Positions 9,006-18,100 are shown, counted from the first letter of the stretch. The stretch: 64,000 bases of DNA from Nitrospirota bacterium (GCA_016180645.1 JACPAV010000007.1:140951-204950); one strand, 5' to 3'. Notes: generated by a model from the sequence alone, not told the origin. Made by a program: numbers and translations.

Positions 9006-10163
9006 GTGGATTTCGGCGTCCCGGATCAGCTGAAGGACATTCGCGCAGCCGTGCGGGATCTGTGCAAACAGTTCCCGGGGGAGTACTGGCGCGGTCTGGA
9101 ACCGGACCGATACCCTGAAGCATTCGTTTCCGCTCTCACGAAACATGGCTGGCTCGCGGCCCTAATCCCACAGCCGTACGGCGGCGCCGGTCTGGGACTA
9201 ACCGCCGCGAGTGTGATTCTCGAAGAGGTGAATGCATCCGGCTGCAACGCGGCGGCATGTCACGCCCAGATGTACATCATGGGCACACTGCTTCGTCACG
9301 GGAGCGAAGAACAGAAAAAGAAGTTCCTTCCGAAAATCGCCTCCGGTGAACTGAGACTCCAGGCGTTCGGTGTCACTGAACCCACCGTGGGTTCAGATAC
9401 CACCAAAATCCAGACGACCGCGGAACGGACGGGCGCCGGCTATGTCATCCGGGGACAGAAGATCTGGACCTCCCGCGCGGAATATTCCGATCTCATGCTG
9501 CTCCTGGCACGAACGACGCCGCTCGACAAGGTGAAGAAGAAGACGGAAGGGCTTTCCACGTTTCTCATCGACATGAAAGCCGCGGGGAAGAAGATGACCA
9601 TCAAGCCGATCAAGACGCTGATGAATCATTCCACTACGGAAATCTTTTTCGACGGAGTGGAAATCCCGGCGGACGCGTTGGTCGGCGAAGAAGGGAAAGG
9701 GTTCAAGTACATCCTGGACGGGATGAACGCCGAGCGGGTGCTCATTGCAGCTGAGTGCATCGGCGATGGACGGTGGTTCATCGAGAAGGCGGTCAAATAT
9801 GCCTCGGAGCGGGTTGTCTTTGGCAAACCGATCGGAGCCAATCAAGGCGTGCAGTTCCCGATAGCGCGCGCGCATGCGGCCATCGAGTCGGCAGACCTCA
9901 TGCGATACAAGGCGGCGTGGCTGTTCGAGAAGGGGCAACCGTGTGGGGCGGAGGCCAATACGGCGAAGCTTCTGGCATCTGAAGCCTCCTGGCAGGCCGC
10001 GAATGTCTGTCTCGATGCGCATGGGGGTTTCGGTTTTGCGCAGGAGTACGACGTGGAGCGGAAGTTCCGCGAGACACGGCTGTATTCGGTCGCGCCTATC
10101 TCGAACAATTTGATTCTGGCGTACTTGGGGGAGCATGTGCTCGGGCTTCCGCGTTCGTATTGA
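9006..10163 (+). CDS. Acyl-CoA dehydrogenase
   Basis: A 385-residue flavoenzyme expected to introduce an alpha,beta double bond in an acyl-CoA and pass electrons to ETF. FAD and substrate signatures are present: [27 protein letters not shown], and [18 protein letters not shown] near the end. The usual YEGT segment with its catalytic Glu is replaced by [11 protein letters not shown] Glu in [10 protein letters not shown] could serve as base, as the helix-G Glu does in isovaleryl-CoA dehydrogenase. Start is GTG 9006 after GTAGGGT. The CaiB-type transferase follows after a 90-bp gap holding a dispersed repeat, so the two probably act on the same CoA ester pathway. The exact substrate is unknown. 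Confidence 0.9.
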   Translation: MDFGVPDQLKDIRAAVRDLCKQFPGEYWRGLEPDRYPEAFVSALTKHGWLAALIPQPYGGAGLGLTAASVILEEVNASGCNAAACHAQMYIMGTLLRHGSEEQKKKFLPKIASGELRLQAFGVTEPTVGSDTTKIQTTAERTGAGYVIRGQKIWTSRAEYSDLMLLLARTTPLDKVKKKTEGLSTFLIDMKAAGKKMTIKPIKTLMNHSTTEIFFDGVEIPADALVGEEGKGFKYILDGMNAERVLIAAECIGDGRWFIEKAVKYASERVVFGKPIGANQGVQFPIARAHAAIESADLMRYKAAWLFEKGQPCGAEANTAKLLASEASWQAANVCLDAHGGFGFAQEYDVERKFRETRLYSVAPISNNLILAYLGEHVLGLPRSY

Positions 10164-10187
10164 GGGATCGGGAGGCCAGGGGTCCAT

Positions 10188-10215
10188 GAGATTGCTTCGC
10201 TGCACTCGCAATGAC
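10188..10215. repeat. Dispersed repeat of the GAGATTGCTTCG ... CAATGAC type
   Basis: The short gap between the acyl-CoA dehydrogenase and CaiB genes holds gagattgcttcgct followed by ctcgcaatgac. Variants of the same ends occur at 14082-14128, 15698-15742 and, inverted, at 15754-15801, always between genes. It behaves like a REP-like intergenic repeat. Confidence 0.6.
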
Positions 10216-10253
10216 ATTGGGGACGCCGGTCACAATCTTACTCGGCAGTCTTT

Positions 10254-11450
10254 ATGAGCCGGCCGCTAGACGGGATTCGCGTCCTGGATCTGACAACCTC
10301 CATAGCGGGACCGTATTGCACTTTGATTCTGGGAGCGCTCGGCGCCGACGTGATCAAGATCGAGCACCCTGAGCGAGGCGACGACACGAGAAGTTGGGGA
10401 CCCCCGTTCTGGAACGGCATCAGCGCGGCGTATCTCTCGATGAATGCGAACAAGAAATCACTGGCGGTGGATCTCAAGAAGCCATCGGGCCGGGACATCG
10501 TGCTGCGCCTTGCGGAGAAGGCCGACATCTTCGTACAGAACCTACGTCCCGGTGAAGTGGAGAGGCTTGGACTTGGATTTGATGTGGTGAAGAGTCGAAA
10601 TAGCCGGGTGATCTACTGCTCGATCGGGGCCTACGGCGATCGCGGCCCGCTGAAAGACCAACCGGGGTACGATCCGCTGATGCAGGCTGCGGCGGGAATC
10701 ATGAGCGTCACGGGTGAACCGGAGCGCCCACCGTCGCGAGCAGGGGTATCTGTGGTGGATCAAGGGACGGGGATGTGGGCCGTGATCGCCATCCTCTCGG
10801 CCCTCCGGGTACGGGACACCGCCGGAGCGCAGCACGTCAAGACTTCGCTTTACGAAGTGGCGGTCAATTGGCTCGCGTTTCAGATTGCGGGCTATTTGGG
10901 TACGGGAAACACGCCCAGACCCATGGGCTCGGCGCTGGGCTTGATCGCGCCCTACGAGGCGTTCCAAGCAGGTGATGGATGGCTCATGCTGGCTGCGGGG
11001 AACGATCGACAGTTCGCAGCCCTGTGCAGGTTGCTCGGAATGGAATCTTGGGTTTCCGACCCGCGGTTCAAATCGAACCCTGATCGGGTGGCCCATCGGG
11101 CCGTTTTGTCGGCATCCATAGCGGACAAGATTCGGGGTGAGGCCGTTCAGGTGTGGCTGGAACGTCTGCGTGGCGCCGGCGTTCCTGCCGCCCCGGTTCA
11201 GGACATCGCGCAGGTCGTGTCCCATCCCCAAACCGAAGCGACGGAAATCCTCAAGGCGCTGCCGCATCCCAAGATTCCAGAACAACGACTGGTCCGATTT
11301 CCTCTGGATCTGGGCGGGGTCTCCGTCGATCATGTATCTCCGGCGCCCTCGCTGGGAGAGGATTCGGCAGCCATTCTTGCGGCGGCCGGATATTCACCGG
11401 CTGAAACCCAACTTTTCATTTTGGAAGGGGTCGTTCGTGGAGATTCTTGA
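10254..11450 (+). CDS. CaiB/BaiF family CoA transferase
   Basis: A 398-residue family III CoA transferase, which moves CoA between acyl groups through an aspartyl-CoA intermediate. The N-terminal LDGIRVLDLT and GPYCTLILGALGADVIKIE, followed by NANKKSLAVDLK, are classic. The catalytic Asp is expected in PGYDPLMQAAAG near residue 142. It sits 90 bp after the acyl-CoA dehydrogenase and overlaps the next gene by 14 bp, indicating a shared transcript. The acid substrate is not evident. Confidence 0.92.
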   Translation: MSRPLDGIRVLDLTTSIAGPYCTLILGALGADVIKIEHPERGDDTRSWGPPFWNGISAAYLSMNANKKSLAVDLKKPSGRDIVLRLAEKADIFVQNLRPGEVERLGLGFDVVKSRNSRVIYCSIGAYGDRGPLKDQPGYDPLMQAAAGIMSVTGEPERPPSRAGVSVVDQGTGMWAVIAILSALRVRDTAGAQHVKTSLYEVAVNWLAFQIAGYLGTGNTPRPMGSALGLIAPYEAFQAGDGWLMLAAGNDRQFAALCRLLGMESWVSDPRFKSNPDRVAHRAVLSASIADKIRGEAVQVWLERLRGAGVPAAPVQDIAQVVSHPQTEATEILKALPHPKIPEQRLVRFPLDLGGVSVDHVSPAPSLGEDSAAILAAAGYSPAETQLFILEGVVRGDS

Positions 11451-12600
11451 GCTTGACGGCCGCAGTTGGTTGCGCGAGTTCTTTCAGATCCAGTTGGAGG
11501 TCTACCGGAACGATGCGAATTTCGTGGCCCCGCTTAGAGTCGAACGAAAACACTTCTTCAACCCTGAGAAGAATCCCTTTTTCAAGCATGCCGAGTGCAG
11601 CTACATCGTGGCTCGGGAAGGAAATCGGCCCTTGGGGTGCCTGATCGCCTTCATCGACCGGGCCTTCGCAAACTTTCACAAGGAGGACACGGCCCACTTT
11701 GGGTTTTTCGAAACCACGAACGATCCCAAAGTCTCCGGCGCCCTCATAGGGGCAGCTCTCGATTTCGCAAAGAGGAAGGGAATGAAAACACTGAGGGGCC
11801 CGTTCAATTTCTCGACCAATCATGAGTGTGGACTCCTCGTTGACGGATTCGGTTCAACGCCCATGATTCTTATGACCTACAATCCCGCCTACTACGTAAA
11901 GCTGTTGGAGGCTGAAGGCTTGACCAAGGCGATGGATCTTCTGGCCTACCGGCTGGATGCGAAACCGCTGCCCCCTGCGCTTCGCTCCGGGGACGGCGAG
12001 GTGAATCGCCATGGGACCCTCGCGCCGCCCGAACCCTTGAAAGCGGTCGCGCAGAGTGTCGGGCAGAAGCAGGGCGTCCGTGTTCGCAATATGCGAAAAC
12101 GGGAGTTCGACACCATCGTCGATTTCTTCGGCGAGGTGTACAACGACGCGTGGAGCAAGAACTGGGGATTTGTGCCGATGGACCGTGAAGAGTTCCGATT
12201 CGTCGCGTGGGGCCTGAAGTACTTTCTGGATGAGGACCTGTGCTACTGGCTTGAACTGGACGGCAAGCCGATCGGCCTTTCGATTACCATTCCCGATTAC
12301 AATGTGCCCCTGCGCCCAATGCAGGGGAAGATCCTGCCCTTTGGGCTGCTGAAGTTCCTTGCGGCCCGAAAGCGGATAAATTCAGCCCGTGTGTTCGCCC
12401 TTGGTGTGAGGAAGGAGTTCCACGATCAAGCCTTTGCCTCATTGCTGTACCTCAAGACGTGGGAAGAAGTGTTGAAGCGCGGCTACGAATGGGTCGAGAT
12501 GTCGTGGATTTTGGAATCCAACCCCCGCATGCGCCGCGCCATCGAGATGGCCGGCGGGAAGGTTTACAAGACCTATCGGGTATTCGAGCGAAAGGTCTGA
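11437..12600 (+). CDS. YghO-like protein with GNAT-type fold
   Basis: A 387-residue protein of the widespread YghO-like group. The signature GPFNFSTNHECGLLVDGF, then MLMTYNPAYY-like ILMTYNPAYYVKLLEAEG, marks the family, which is predicted to have a GNAT acyltransferase fold. An open frame runs upstream to 11137 inside the CoA transferase, but the family start corresponds to GTG 11437, preceded by GGAAGGGG. It overlaps the transferase stop by 14 bp and is therefore probably coupled to it. Substrate and role are unknown; company with acyl-CoA genes suggests lipid metabolism. Confidence 0.8.
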   Translation: MEILELDGRSWLREFFQIQLEVYRNDANFVAPLRVERKHFFNPEKNPFFKHAECSYIVAREGNRPLGCLIAFIDRAFANFHKEDTAHFGFFETTNDPKVSGALIGAALDFAKRKGMKTLRGPFNFSTNHECGLLVDGFGSTPMILMTYNPAYYVKLLEAEGLTKAMDLLAYRLDAKPLPPALRSGDGEVNRHGTLAPPEPLKAVAQSVGQKQGVRVRNMRKREFDTIVDFFGEVYNDAWSKNWGFVPMDREEFRFVAWGLKYFLDEDLCYWLELDGKPIGLSITIPDYNVPLRPMQGKILPFGLLKFLAARKRINSARVFALGVRKEFHDQAFASLLYLKTWEEVLKRGYEWVEMSWILESNPRMRRAIEMAGGKVYKTYRVFERKV

Positions 12601-12688
12601 TTGCGCTTGGGAGGTCGCCCGGGGATCCCGTTTGTCGGGGTTGACGAATACACATTGAACTGGCATTCTATACACACGGGAAGGAGAG

Positions 12689-12898
12689 ATGGCGATGCGG
12701 ACGAATATCGTGATCGATGACAACTTGATGGCGCGAGCTCAGCGCGCGGCGGGACTCCCCACGAAGAGGGCTACCGTCGAAGCGGGTTTGCAGCTCCTTC
12801 TTCAGATCAAGGCACAAGAAGGCCTACGTCGGTTGAGAGGGAACATCCGCTGGATCGGCGACTTGAATCGGATGCGCAGGTCTCGTTCGGAGCGCTGA
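12689..12898 (+). CDS. vapB: VapB-type antitoxin
   Basis: A 69-residue protein starting MAMRTNIVIDDNLMARAQRA, the ribbon-helix-helix start of VapB antitoxins in the VapBC family, followed by a helix with KRATVEAGLQLLL and a basic tail. It should bind and neutralise the PIN toxin encoded immediately downstream and repress the pair. AAGGAG lies 6 bases before the ATG. A TTGACG hexamer at about 12641 may be part of the promoter, but no good -10 stands at the right distance. Confidence 0.85.
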   Translation: MAMRTNIVIDDNLMARAQRAAGLPTKRATVEAGLQLLLQIKAQEGLRRLRGNIRWIGDLNRMRRSRSER

Positions 12899-13302
12899 TC
12901 CCGCTGGTTATCGTTGATACGACGGTCTGGATCGACTACTTCCGGGGAACGCCAACTCCTCACACACGGTGGCTTGACCTTGAACTTGGACGTCAGCGAC
13001 TTGGGATTACCGACCTCATTTTATGTGAGGTGCTCCAAGGCATTCCGGACGATCGGACCTTCGATCGGGTGCGGGGGGAGTTGACTTCGCTCGAAGGGTT
13101 CGCGACGGGTGGGATGGATTTCGCGATGGAGGCCGTCAGAAACTACCGTCGGCTCCGTGCCCACGGGAAGACCGTGCGCAAGACGATGGACGTGTGGATT
13201 GCCACTTTCTGCATTCGTGAGGGACATTCACTCCTTCACAACGACCGTGATTTCGACGCGTTCGAGCGTTTTCTGGGCCTCTCCGTCATCCATCCCGACT
13301 AA
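12895..13302 (+). CDS. vapC: VapC-type PIN-domain ribonuclease toxin, CTG start
   Basis: The frame reads IPLVIVDTTVWIDYFRGT at its beginning, ILCEVLQGI in the middle, KTMDVWIATFC and HNDRDFDAF, giving the four acidic residues of a PIN-domain RNase. From CTG at 12895 the protein is 135 residues, normal for VapC. CTG overlaps the vapB stop as CTGA, the usual VapBC spacing, with CGGAG just upstream. The only standard start in frame (GTG 13030) would remove the first active-site Asp, so a CTG start is the best reading. The gene converges on msrA. Confidence 0.8.
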   Translation: MIPLVIVDTTVWIDYFRGTPTPHTRWLDLELGRQRLGITDLILCEVLQGIPDDRTFDRVRGELTSLEGFATGGMDFAMEAVRNYRRLRAHGKTVRKTMDVWIATFCIREGHSLLHNDRDFDAFERFLGLSVIHPD

Positions 13303-13353
13303 CGCCTACTGCGCGGCGGAGACCCCGATGGGGGCCGCTCCGGACTCCTGTCC

Positions 13354-14007
13354 TCACGCGGCACTACCCCATCCTTGGGGGGCGCATGTTACGCCGGTGC
13401 CGCCGAGGCCGCAGTAGCCCATGGGGTTCTTGGCGAGGTACTGCTGGTGGTAGTCCTCGGCGTAGTAGAACTGCGGTGCGGACAGAATCTCAGTGGTGAT
13501 CGCCCCGTATCCGGCGGTCTTGAGCGCGCGCTGGAAATCGTCGCGTGAAGCTTCGGCGGGGCGCTTCTGCTCCGGCGAGTAGGCGTAGATTCCGGATCGG
13601 TACTGGGTACCGACATCATTGCCCTGACGCATGCCCTGGGTGGGATCGTGACTTTCCCAGAAGATTTTGAGGAGGTCGGTGTACCGAACCGCGGCGGGAT
13701 CGAAAACGACTCGCACCACTTCCGCGTGGCCGGTCCGTCCGGAGCAGATTTCCTCGTAGGTGGGATTCGGGGTGTGACCTGCGGCGTATCCGACGGCAGT
13801 GGAATAGACGCCAGGAGCCGACCAATACTTTTTCTCGGCGCCCCAGAAACATCCCATGCCGAACATGGCCAACTCCTTGCCGGGAAACGGCGGCGAGAGG
13901 GGATTCCCGTTGACATAGTGACGGGAAGGCACGCGCATGGGTTCTGTCCTCCCCGGCAGGGCTTCATCCTTCGACGGCACTCGCAATTTGTTTGACTTGC
14001 CAAACAT
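13354..14007 (-). CDS. msrA: Peptide-methionine (S)-S-oxide reductase MsrA
   Basis: A 217-residue protein that repairs oxidised methionine using thioredoxin. The catalytic [10 protein letters not shown] has its Cys at residue 53, followed by [16 protein letters not shown] and the [14 protein letters not shown] signature. A second cysteine in [12 protein letters not shown] near the end could be the resolving residue. A roughly 40-residue extension precedes the usual MsrA start. GGGAGG lies 8 bases before ATG 14007. It is probably a single-gene unit. Confidence 0.95.
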   Translation of the reverse strand: MFGKSNKLRVPSKDEALPGRTEPMRVPSRHYVNGNPLSPPFPGKELAMFGMGCFWGAEKKYWSAPGVYSTAVGYAAGHTPNPTYEEICSGRTGHAEVVRVVFDPAAVRYTDLLKIFWESHDPTQGMRQGNDVGTQYRSGIYAYSPEQKRPAEASRDDFQRALKTAGYGAITTEILSAPQFYYAEDYHQQYLAKNPMGYCGLGGTGVTCAPQGWGSAA

Positions 14008-14081
14008 GGTGTTGCCTCCCTCGATGAATGGGTGAAGGTGCAGGGCCGAATGTTACTGGAGAAGTCCACAATGACGGGCGG

Positions 14082-14128
14082 GAGATTGCCACGTCATCCG
14101 CCTTCCGGCGGATTTGACTCGCGATGAC
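14082..14128. repeat. Dispersed repeat, GAGATTG ... GCGATGAC variant with internal hairpin
   Basis: Between msrA and aroD the ends gagattgcc and ctcgcgatgac enclose a perfect small hairpin, atccgccttccggcggat. The ends match those of the copies at 10188 and 15698. Confidence 0.5.
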
Positions 14129-14145
14129 CTCCGCCTCGGTCGTGG

Positions 14146-14859
14146 CTACAATCTTCGCGCGATGTCGCGGAAGTTGGGGAGAGAGTACTGGCCGGGAGCG
14201 GTGGGGGAGTCGAGGTAGGCGTAGGCCCAGCGGGAGCCGAAGAGGGGCGCGAGAAGACGCAGAGGCCGGGCGAGGTCGCCCATCGGAATGGCGACGAGGG
14301 GTGTCTTTCGGTTTTTCAAGGCGAAATTGAGGAGGCGGAGCGCGTCCTCCAACGAAGCCGCGTGACATGCGATTTTCACAACGTCGGCTTTGGCGGACTT
14401 GGCCTTCTTGAGCCACGAGATGAGCACCGAATCCGGGGGCGTCCTCTTGAAATCGTGAACCGAAACCACCAGCGTCTTCTTCCGCTGTGCGCAGAGGGCA
14501 GCGACTTTTCCGGCGATCAGAGAAGCCAGTTCAACGTCGATCCCTTCGACTTCCTCCGCCAGGCAGTCGAAGAGAAAATACCGCTGCTTGTCGTCCAGCG
14601 ATTTCGATAGTGGTCCGCCCCCTTCCTTGTTGGAGCGAACCGTCAGCAGGAAGGGGCACGGAAGAACGGCCTTGAGTGATTGAACCATGCGAAGGTATTC
14701 CGGGAGCGGTTTCGGATCGAAATGGTCGAGCCGAACTTCCACGAGGTCCGGCCCCCATGAACGCCACGTGGGAAACATCTTCTCAGTGCCCTTCCCCGTG
14801 TACACCCCGGCCACAGGAAACTGGACATTGAACGTGAAGCGCCCTATCGTGGTGGCCAT
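14146..14859 (-). CDS. aroD: Type I 3-dehydroquinate dehydratase
   Basis: A 237-residue class I DHQase, which makes 3-dehydroshikimate in aromatic biosynthesis through a Schiff base. The catalytic His is in VVSVHDF (His135) and the Schiff-base Lys in DVVKIACHA (Lys162); the substrate-phosphate-side DLVEVRLDHF and the C-terminal SPTAPGQ loop are also present. Shikimate kinase is encoded elsewhere in the window (26518), so the pathway genes are scattered. It diverges from the hydrolase at 14915. Confidence 0.92.
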   Translation of the reverse strand: MATTIGRFTFNVQFPVAGVYTGKGTEKMFPTWRSWGPDLVEVRLDHFDPKPLPEYLRMVQSLKAVLPCPFLLTVRSNKEGGGPLSKSLDDKQRYFLFDCLAEEVEGIDVELASLIAGKVAALCAQRKKTLVVSVHDFKRTPPDSVLISWLKKAKSAKADVVKIACHAASLEDALRLLNFALKNRKTPLVAIPMGDLARPLRLLAPLFGSRWAYAYLDSPTAPGQYSLPNFRDIARRL

Positions 14860-14914
14860 GCGGGAAAGGTTAGCACTACTCCGCCGCTTTTCGTAGGTCC
14901 GGTCTCAGGCGAAC

Positions 14915-15673
14915 ATGCAGAGCAAAATCAGTTTCAAGAACTCGAAGAACCAGTTGCTTTCGGGCGTGGTTCACGTGGGGAGCGAGGGGAAGAACCGGCC
15001 GTGGGTGATCTTGTGTCACGGCATGTTTTCCAGCAAGGAGGGGCGGAAAGCGAGGGCGCTGGCGGAGCGGTGCGAGGGGGCCGGATTGAACGCACTTCGG
15101 TTTGACTTCACTTCCTGCGGGGAGTCGGAGGGTGAACCGGGGCTGATCCTTTACGGCCAACAGGTGCGTGATGTTTCCTCCGCGGTCGATTTTCTCGAGG
15201 ACGGGTATACCCCTTCGAGGTTGAGTTTGGTCGGTTCCAGCATGGGTGCCGCCACGGCGATCCTCCATGCGGCTCGGAGACCCTACAAGCTCGCCTGTGT
15301 CGTCCTCATCGCCTCGCCATCCAGCACGTTGCAGTATGTAAACGACTTCATGTCCGAGGATCAGGTTCGGGAATGGAAGAAGACCGGGATGTGGGAGTCC
15401 GGCGCGAACCGTGTGCGTTACGAATTCGCGGATGATGCGCGGCCATTCAATATTCTGGAGTCGGCCCGCCTTCTCCATCTCCCCACGCTGGTCCTCCACG
15501 GGAGCGGCGACGAGCTTGTTCCGCTGAAGTGCGCCCAGGAGATCTATGCCGCGCTGCCGAAGACGCGCAGTCTGACCATTCTGAACAAGGCGGACCACCA
15601 GTTCACGAAGGAGGAAGATCGTGAAAGGGTGGTGAAGCTGACCGTGGAATGGTGCCGGACGTTCGGGGCGTAG
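14915..15673 (+). CDS. Alpha/beta hydrolase, BAAT/acyl-hydrolase-like
   Basis: A 252-residue cytoplasmic hydrolase with a complete triad: nucleophile Ser109 in LVGSSMGAA, Asp in LHGSGDELVPL and His in ADHQFTKEED. The oxyanion loop is LCHGMFSS, and LRFDFTSCGESEGEPG is typical of small peptidase-like or acyl-ester hydrolases. The real substrate is unknown. ATG 14915 is preceded by AGGCGA. It is followed by repeat sequence, not by a partner gene. Confidence 0.85.
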   Translation: MQSKISFKNSKNQLLSGVVHVGSEGKNRPWVILCHGMFSSKEGRKARALAERCEGAGLNALRFDFTSCGESEGEPGLILYGQQVRDVSSAVDFLEDGYTPSRLSLVGSSMGAATAILHAARRPYKLACVVLIASPSSTLQYVNDFMSEDQVREWKKTGMWESGANRVRYEFADDARPFNILESARLLHLPTLVLHGSGDELVPLKCAQEIYAALPKTRSLTILNKADHQFTKEEDRERVVKLTVEWCRTFGA

Positions 15674-15697
15674 TCGGTTGTTCTGCAAATGATTGTA

Positions 15698-15801
15698 GAG
15701 ATTGCTTCAGTCCGGGCCAGGATGCCCGTCCTTCGCAATGACGCTTGCTGGGAGTCGTTGCGAGCGAAGCCCCGCTTAGCGGGGCGAAGCGAAGCAACCT
15801 C
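15698..15801. repeat. Two facing dispersed repeat units between convergent genes
   Basis: Bases 15698-15742 are a gagattgcttc ... cttcgcaatgac unit. Bases 15754-15801 are its inverted partner, running gtcgttgcgagcgaag to cgaagcaacctc around a perfect hairpin, gccccgcttagcggggc. The pair fills the space between the hydrolase (ends 15673) and the fliL-like gene (ends 15841) and may also act as a two-way terminator. Confidence 0.6.
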
Positions 15802-15840
15802 GATCCCTGATACTCCGCCGACTCTTTTTCTTCGGAGCGT

Positions 15841-16311
15841 TTACTCGATGACGAATTCGGTGAAGTAGACTTTCTTGAGACCGCGGGGCGGGAGCGTGTT
15901 CCGGATCGCCTCGAAGATGGCGTAGCGCAAGTCATCGCGGGCGAAGGAGTTGAGGAGGTCGTTGGAAGATCGGTCGGCCAGGATCAGAATGATGTAGTCC
16001 TGGTATTCGTGCATGCGCCCCTCGGCTTCCCTCCGGGTTTCCGGGGAATCCAGATCGAGTACAACCACCAGTCTCAGCTTCTGACGGTCCGTCAGCGTGC
16101 CGGTGGTCGGAGGCAGGGTGAGGATCGTGGGGGCGTTCGTGGCGGCCGCTTCCGGGGCCTCGATTCCGCTCGGAACGAGGGCGGCCGCCGCTCCAAGCGG
16201 CACCTCTGCGGACTTCGTCGAGGCCGCCGATTTTTCAGGCGGTGTTCCCGGTTTCTTGCAGGAAGGTGCAAGGAGGAGCGCGGCAAGCGCGGCCACCGAC
16301 CAGATTTTCAT
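15841..16311 (-). CDS. FliL-like lipoprotein
   Basis: A 156-residue protein with a short signal peptide ending LLLAPSCKK, so it is probably a lipoprotein, then an Ala/Pro-rich linker. The C-terminal domain, with LRLVVVLDLDSPE, DYIILILADRSSNDL and the terminal KKVYFTEFVIE, matches FliL, the flagellar basal-body protein that supports stator function. Ordinary FliL has an uncleaved membrane helix instead of a lipobox. ATG 16311 overlaps the DUF2851 stop as ATGA, fixing the start and implying coupling. It is the last gene of a four-gene operon with no other flagellar gene. Confidence 0.75.
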   Translation of the reverse strand: MKIWSVAALAALLLAPSCKKPGTPPEKSAASTKSAEVPLGAAAALVPSGIEAPEAAATNAPTILTLPPTTGTLTDRQKLRLVVVLDLDSPETRREAEGRMHEYQDYIILILADRSSNDLLNSFARDDLRYAIFEAIRNTLPPRGLKKVYFTEFVIE

Positions 16312-17777
16312 GAGCGGGCAATCTCCATCAATGAGGAGGGTATGGGGCAACGCTCGCATCCGTCAAGCCCTTTCGAGCAGAAATCTTCGTAGATGCGGTG
16401 GAGCCCCTGCTGGAAGCGGGCCGAACGGAGCAAGGGATTTCCTTTGGCTGCCGGAGTCCGGAGGGAACGCCCCCCTCGGGTGAGCGAACTTCCGAACATC
16501 CGCCTTACTGCGGCCCTCTCGATGCGGTTCTCCGGAAGGCGCGGTGTGACTTCAAAAAGGGCATGCGCGGCCTTCTCGCGCTCGATCGAATTCTCATGGC
16601 GCGCCCAAGCCGAGGCGAACGGGAGCAGAAAATTCAGAAGGAGAATGTCCCGCGTATCGGCTCCGATTCGAGGAGCCGAAATCCCATGGCGACTCACACT
16701 CTGAAGGAGGGCGCACTTGGCCGGGCGAGGGATAAGCATCCCGAGTCCTTCCCGAAGGCGCTGAAGGCCCTTCCGAGGCGATTCGGCGGGATCGAGGGCT
16801 CGGATCATCTGTTCGAGAACCAGCCAACCCCGATCCAGAAACAGCGTAAGGAGCGTGTGCGTGATGAAGGCCACGCGGCGAGGATGGGAAAGGCTGGGTC
16901 GGGCGCTTCGGCGGGGGGATCCATCCAATCCGGAACGAAGGGCTCCCATCAGAAGTCTCTCCGTGCGCTCCTCCGCCGGGAGGGGACCGCCCTCCATAAG
17001 GGCGCGGAGACCGACATTTCGACATGCGAGGGCGGCGTGCAGGTAGGTTTCGCGAAAACCGCCGAAGCCCCAGTTCTCCACCCATGAGCAGACGAAGGCT
17101 TCGGAGAGGGAAGCCGACTCGCCAATCCAGCGTTGCGCGCGGCGGATTTTCGTCTCGAACCGCGCATCGGCGGCCTTCGAGATCCAATCCATCATCTTTT
17201 TCCGGGCAGGGCCCGCGTCGGCGATGTGCGGGTGGCAGAAACCCAAAGCCGAAGGGGAACGCCCCGGATAGTGCTCGGGATCGATTTCTCCCACAAGATC
17301 TTCAAGAGGTCGTACCAGACATTCCTCCAGTATGGCTTGCGGGATCGCCTTGTCCGAAAAATTGCGCGGCGGGGAAGAGCCGGATCCCCTCCATAGGGCC
17401 GCGTGCAGCACAACGCCGTTGTAGGCCTTGTCGGCCCCGTGACCGTGGGTCTTCCAGTCGCCTGCCCGGAGGTGCAACTCCACATCGCCCGTAACCTGTC
17501 GCTCACCGATCCTCAGCCGCGCCTGGGTGAAGTCCGGTCCCGGACCGACGTTCCAGAATCCGGGAAACTCGACCACGATGCGATCACCGCCCTCGGAGGC
17601 GAGGAGCCGTGGGATGAAGAGCTGGTCGTACCAGAGGCACCGAAGAAAACTTTCAGAGACGGGGGGCCGCGCTTCTCCGGTCCGTGACGTCTCGCGGAGC
17701 TCGGATGGCTGGGGCGCGTAGCGGTGGACCCACTCTTCGTACTCTGCGGCGTAGTTGACCTGGGAGTGGGGGGCCAT
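16308..17777 (-). CDS. DUF2851 family protein
   Basis: A 489-residue protein of unknown function. The diagnostic N-terminal region has SFLRCLWYDQLF, FPGFWNVGPGPDFTQARLRI and GDVELHLRAGDWKTHGHGAD followed by YNGVVLHA, which is DUF2851. A C-terminal Cys cluster (CSKGLDGCERCP) could bind metal. It overlaps hisE by one base (TGATG) and the fliL-like gene by four, so it is read from the same transcript. No function can be given. Confidence 0.88.
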   Translation of the reverse strand: MAPHSQVNYAAEYEEWVHRYAPQPSELRETSRTGEARPPVSESFLRCLWYDQLFIPRLLASEGGDRIVVEFPGFWNVGPGPDFTQARLRIGERQVTGDVELHLRAGDWKTHGHGADKAYNGVVLHAALWRGSGSSPPRNFSDKAIPQAILEECLVRPLEDLVGEIDPEHYPGRSPSALGFCHPHIADAGPARKKMMDWISKAADARFETKIRRAQRWIGESASLSEAFVCSWVENWGFGGFRETYLHAALACRNVGLRALMEGGPLPAEERTERLLMGALRSGLDGSPRRSARPSLSHPRRVAFITHTLLTLFLDRGWLVLEQMIRALDPAESPRKGLQRLREGLGMLIPRPAKCALLQSVSRHGISAPRIGADTRDILLLNFLLPFASAWARHENSIEREKAAHALFEVTPRLPENRIERAAVRRMFGSSLTRGGRSLRTPAAKGNPLLRSARFQQGLHRIYEDFCSKGLDGCERCPIPSSLMEIARS

Positions 17778-18100
17778 CAGCGGTCCGTTTTCGACTTACC
17801 CCTTCTCTTGCCTTTCCGGGCTTCCAGCTCCTTCAAGATGTCCTCGATGCCGACGTTTTCCGCGGCCATGAGCACAAGGATGTGGAACCAGAGGTCGGCC
17901 AATTCGGAAATCAGCCTCCTCCTACGCCGCGTGAGCGAGGCCAGGGCGGTTTCAAAAGCCTCCTCGCCGATTTTCTTGAGAATTTCCACGCGGCCTTTCC
18001 TGATGAGCGATGCCACGTAGGACCCTTCAGGCAGGGTGCGCTTACGGGCCTCGATGACGTTCGTCAATTCAATAAGAGTGTCGAACCTACCTCGCTTCAT
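17777..18100 (-). CDS. hisE: Phosphoribosyl-ATP pyrophosphatase
   Basis: A 107-residue MazG-like helical protein of histidine biosynthesis step 2. KKIGEEAFETALA and SELADLWFHILVLMAAENV carry the metal-binding Glu and Asp residues of HisE. Length is normal. It is away from any other his gene, embedded between the fused MFS/spermidine-synthase gene (14-bp overlap) and DUF2851 (1-bp overlap). A different MazG-like nucleotide pyrophosphatase is an alternative reading. Confidence 0.85.
   Translation of the reverse strand: MKRGRFDTLIELTNVIEARKRTLPEGSYVASLIRKGRVEILKKIGEEAFETALASLTRRRRRLISELADLWFHILVLMAAENVGIEDILKELEARKGKRRGKSKTDR

Noticed and set aside
11137-11436. N-terminal extension of the YghO-like protein
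   Set aside because: It runs inside the CaiB transferase gene in another frame; family similarity starts at GTG 11437 with a good ribosome site.
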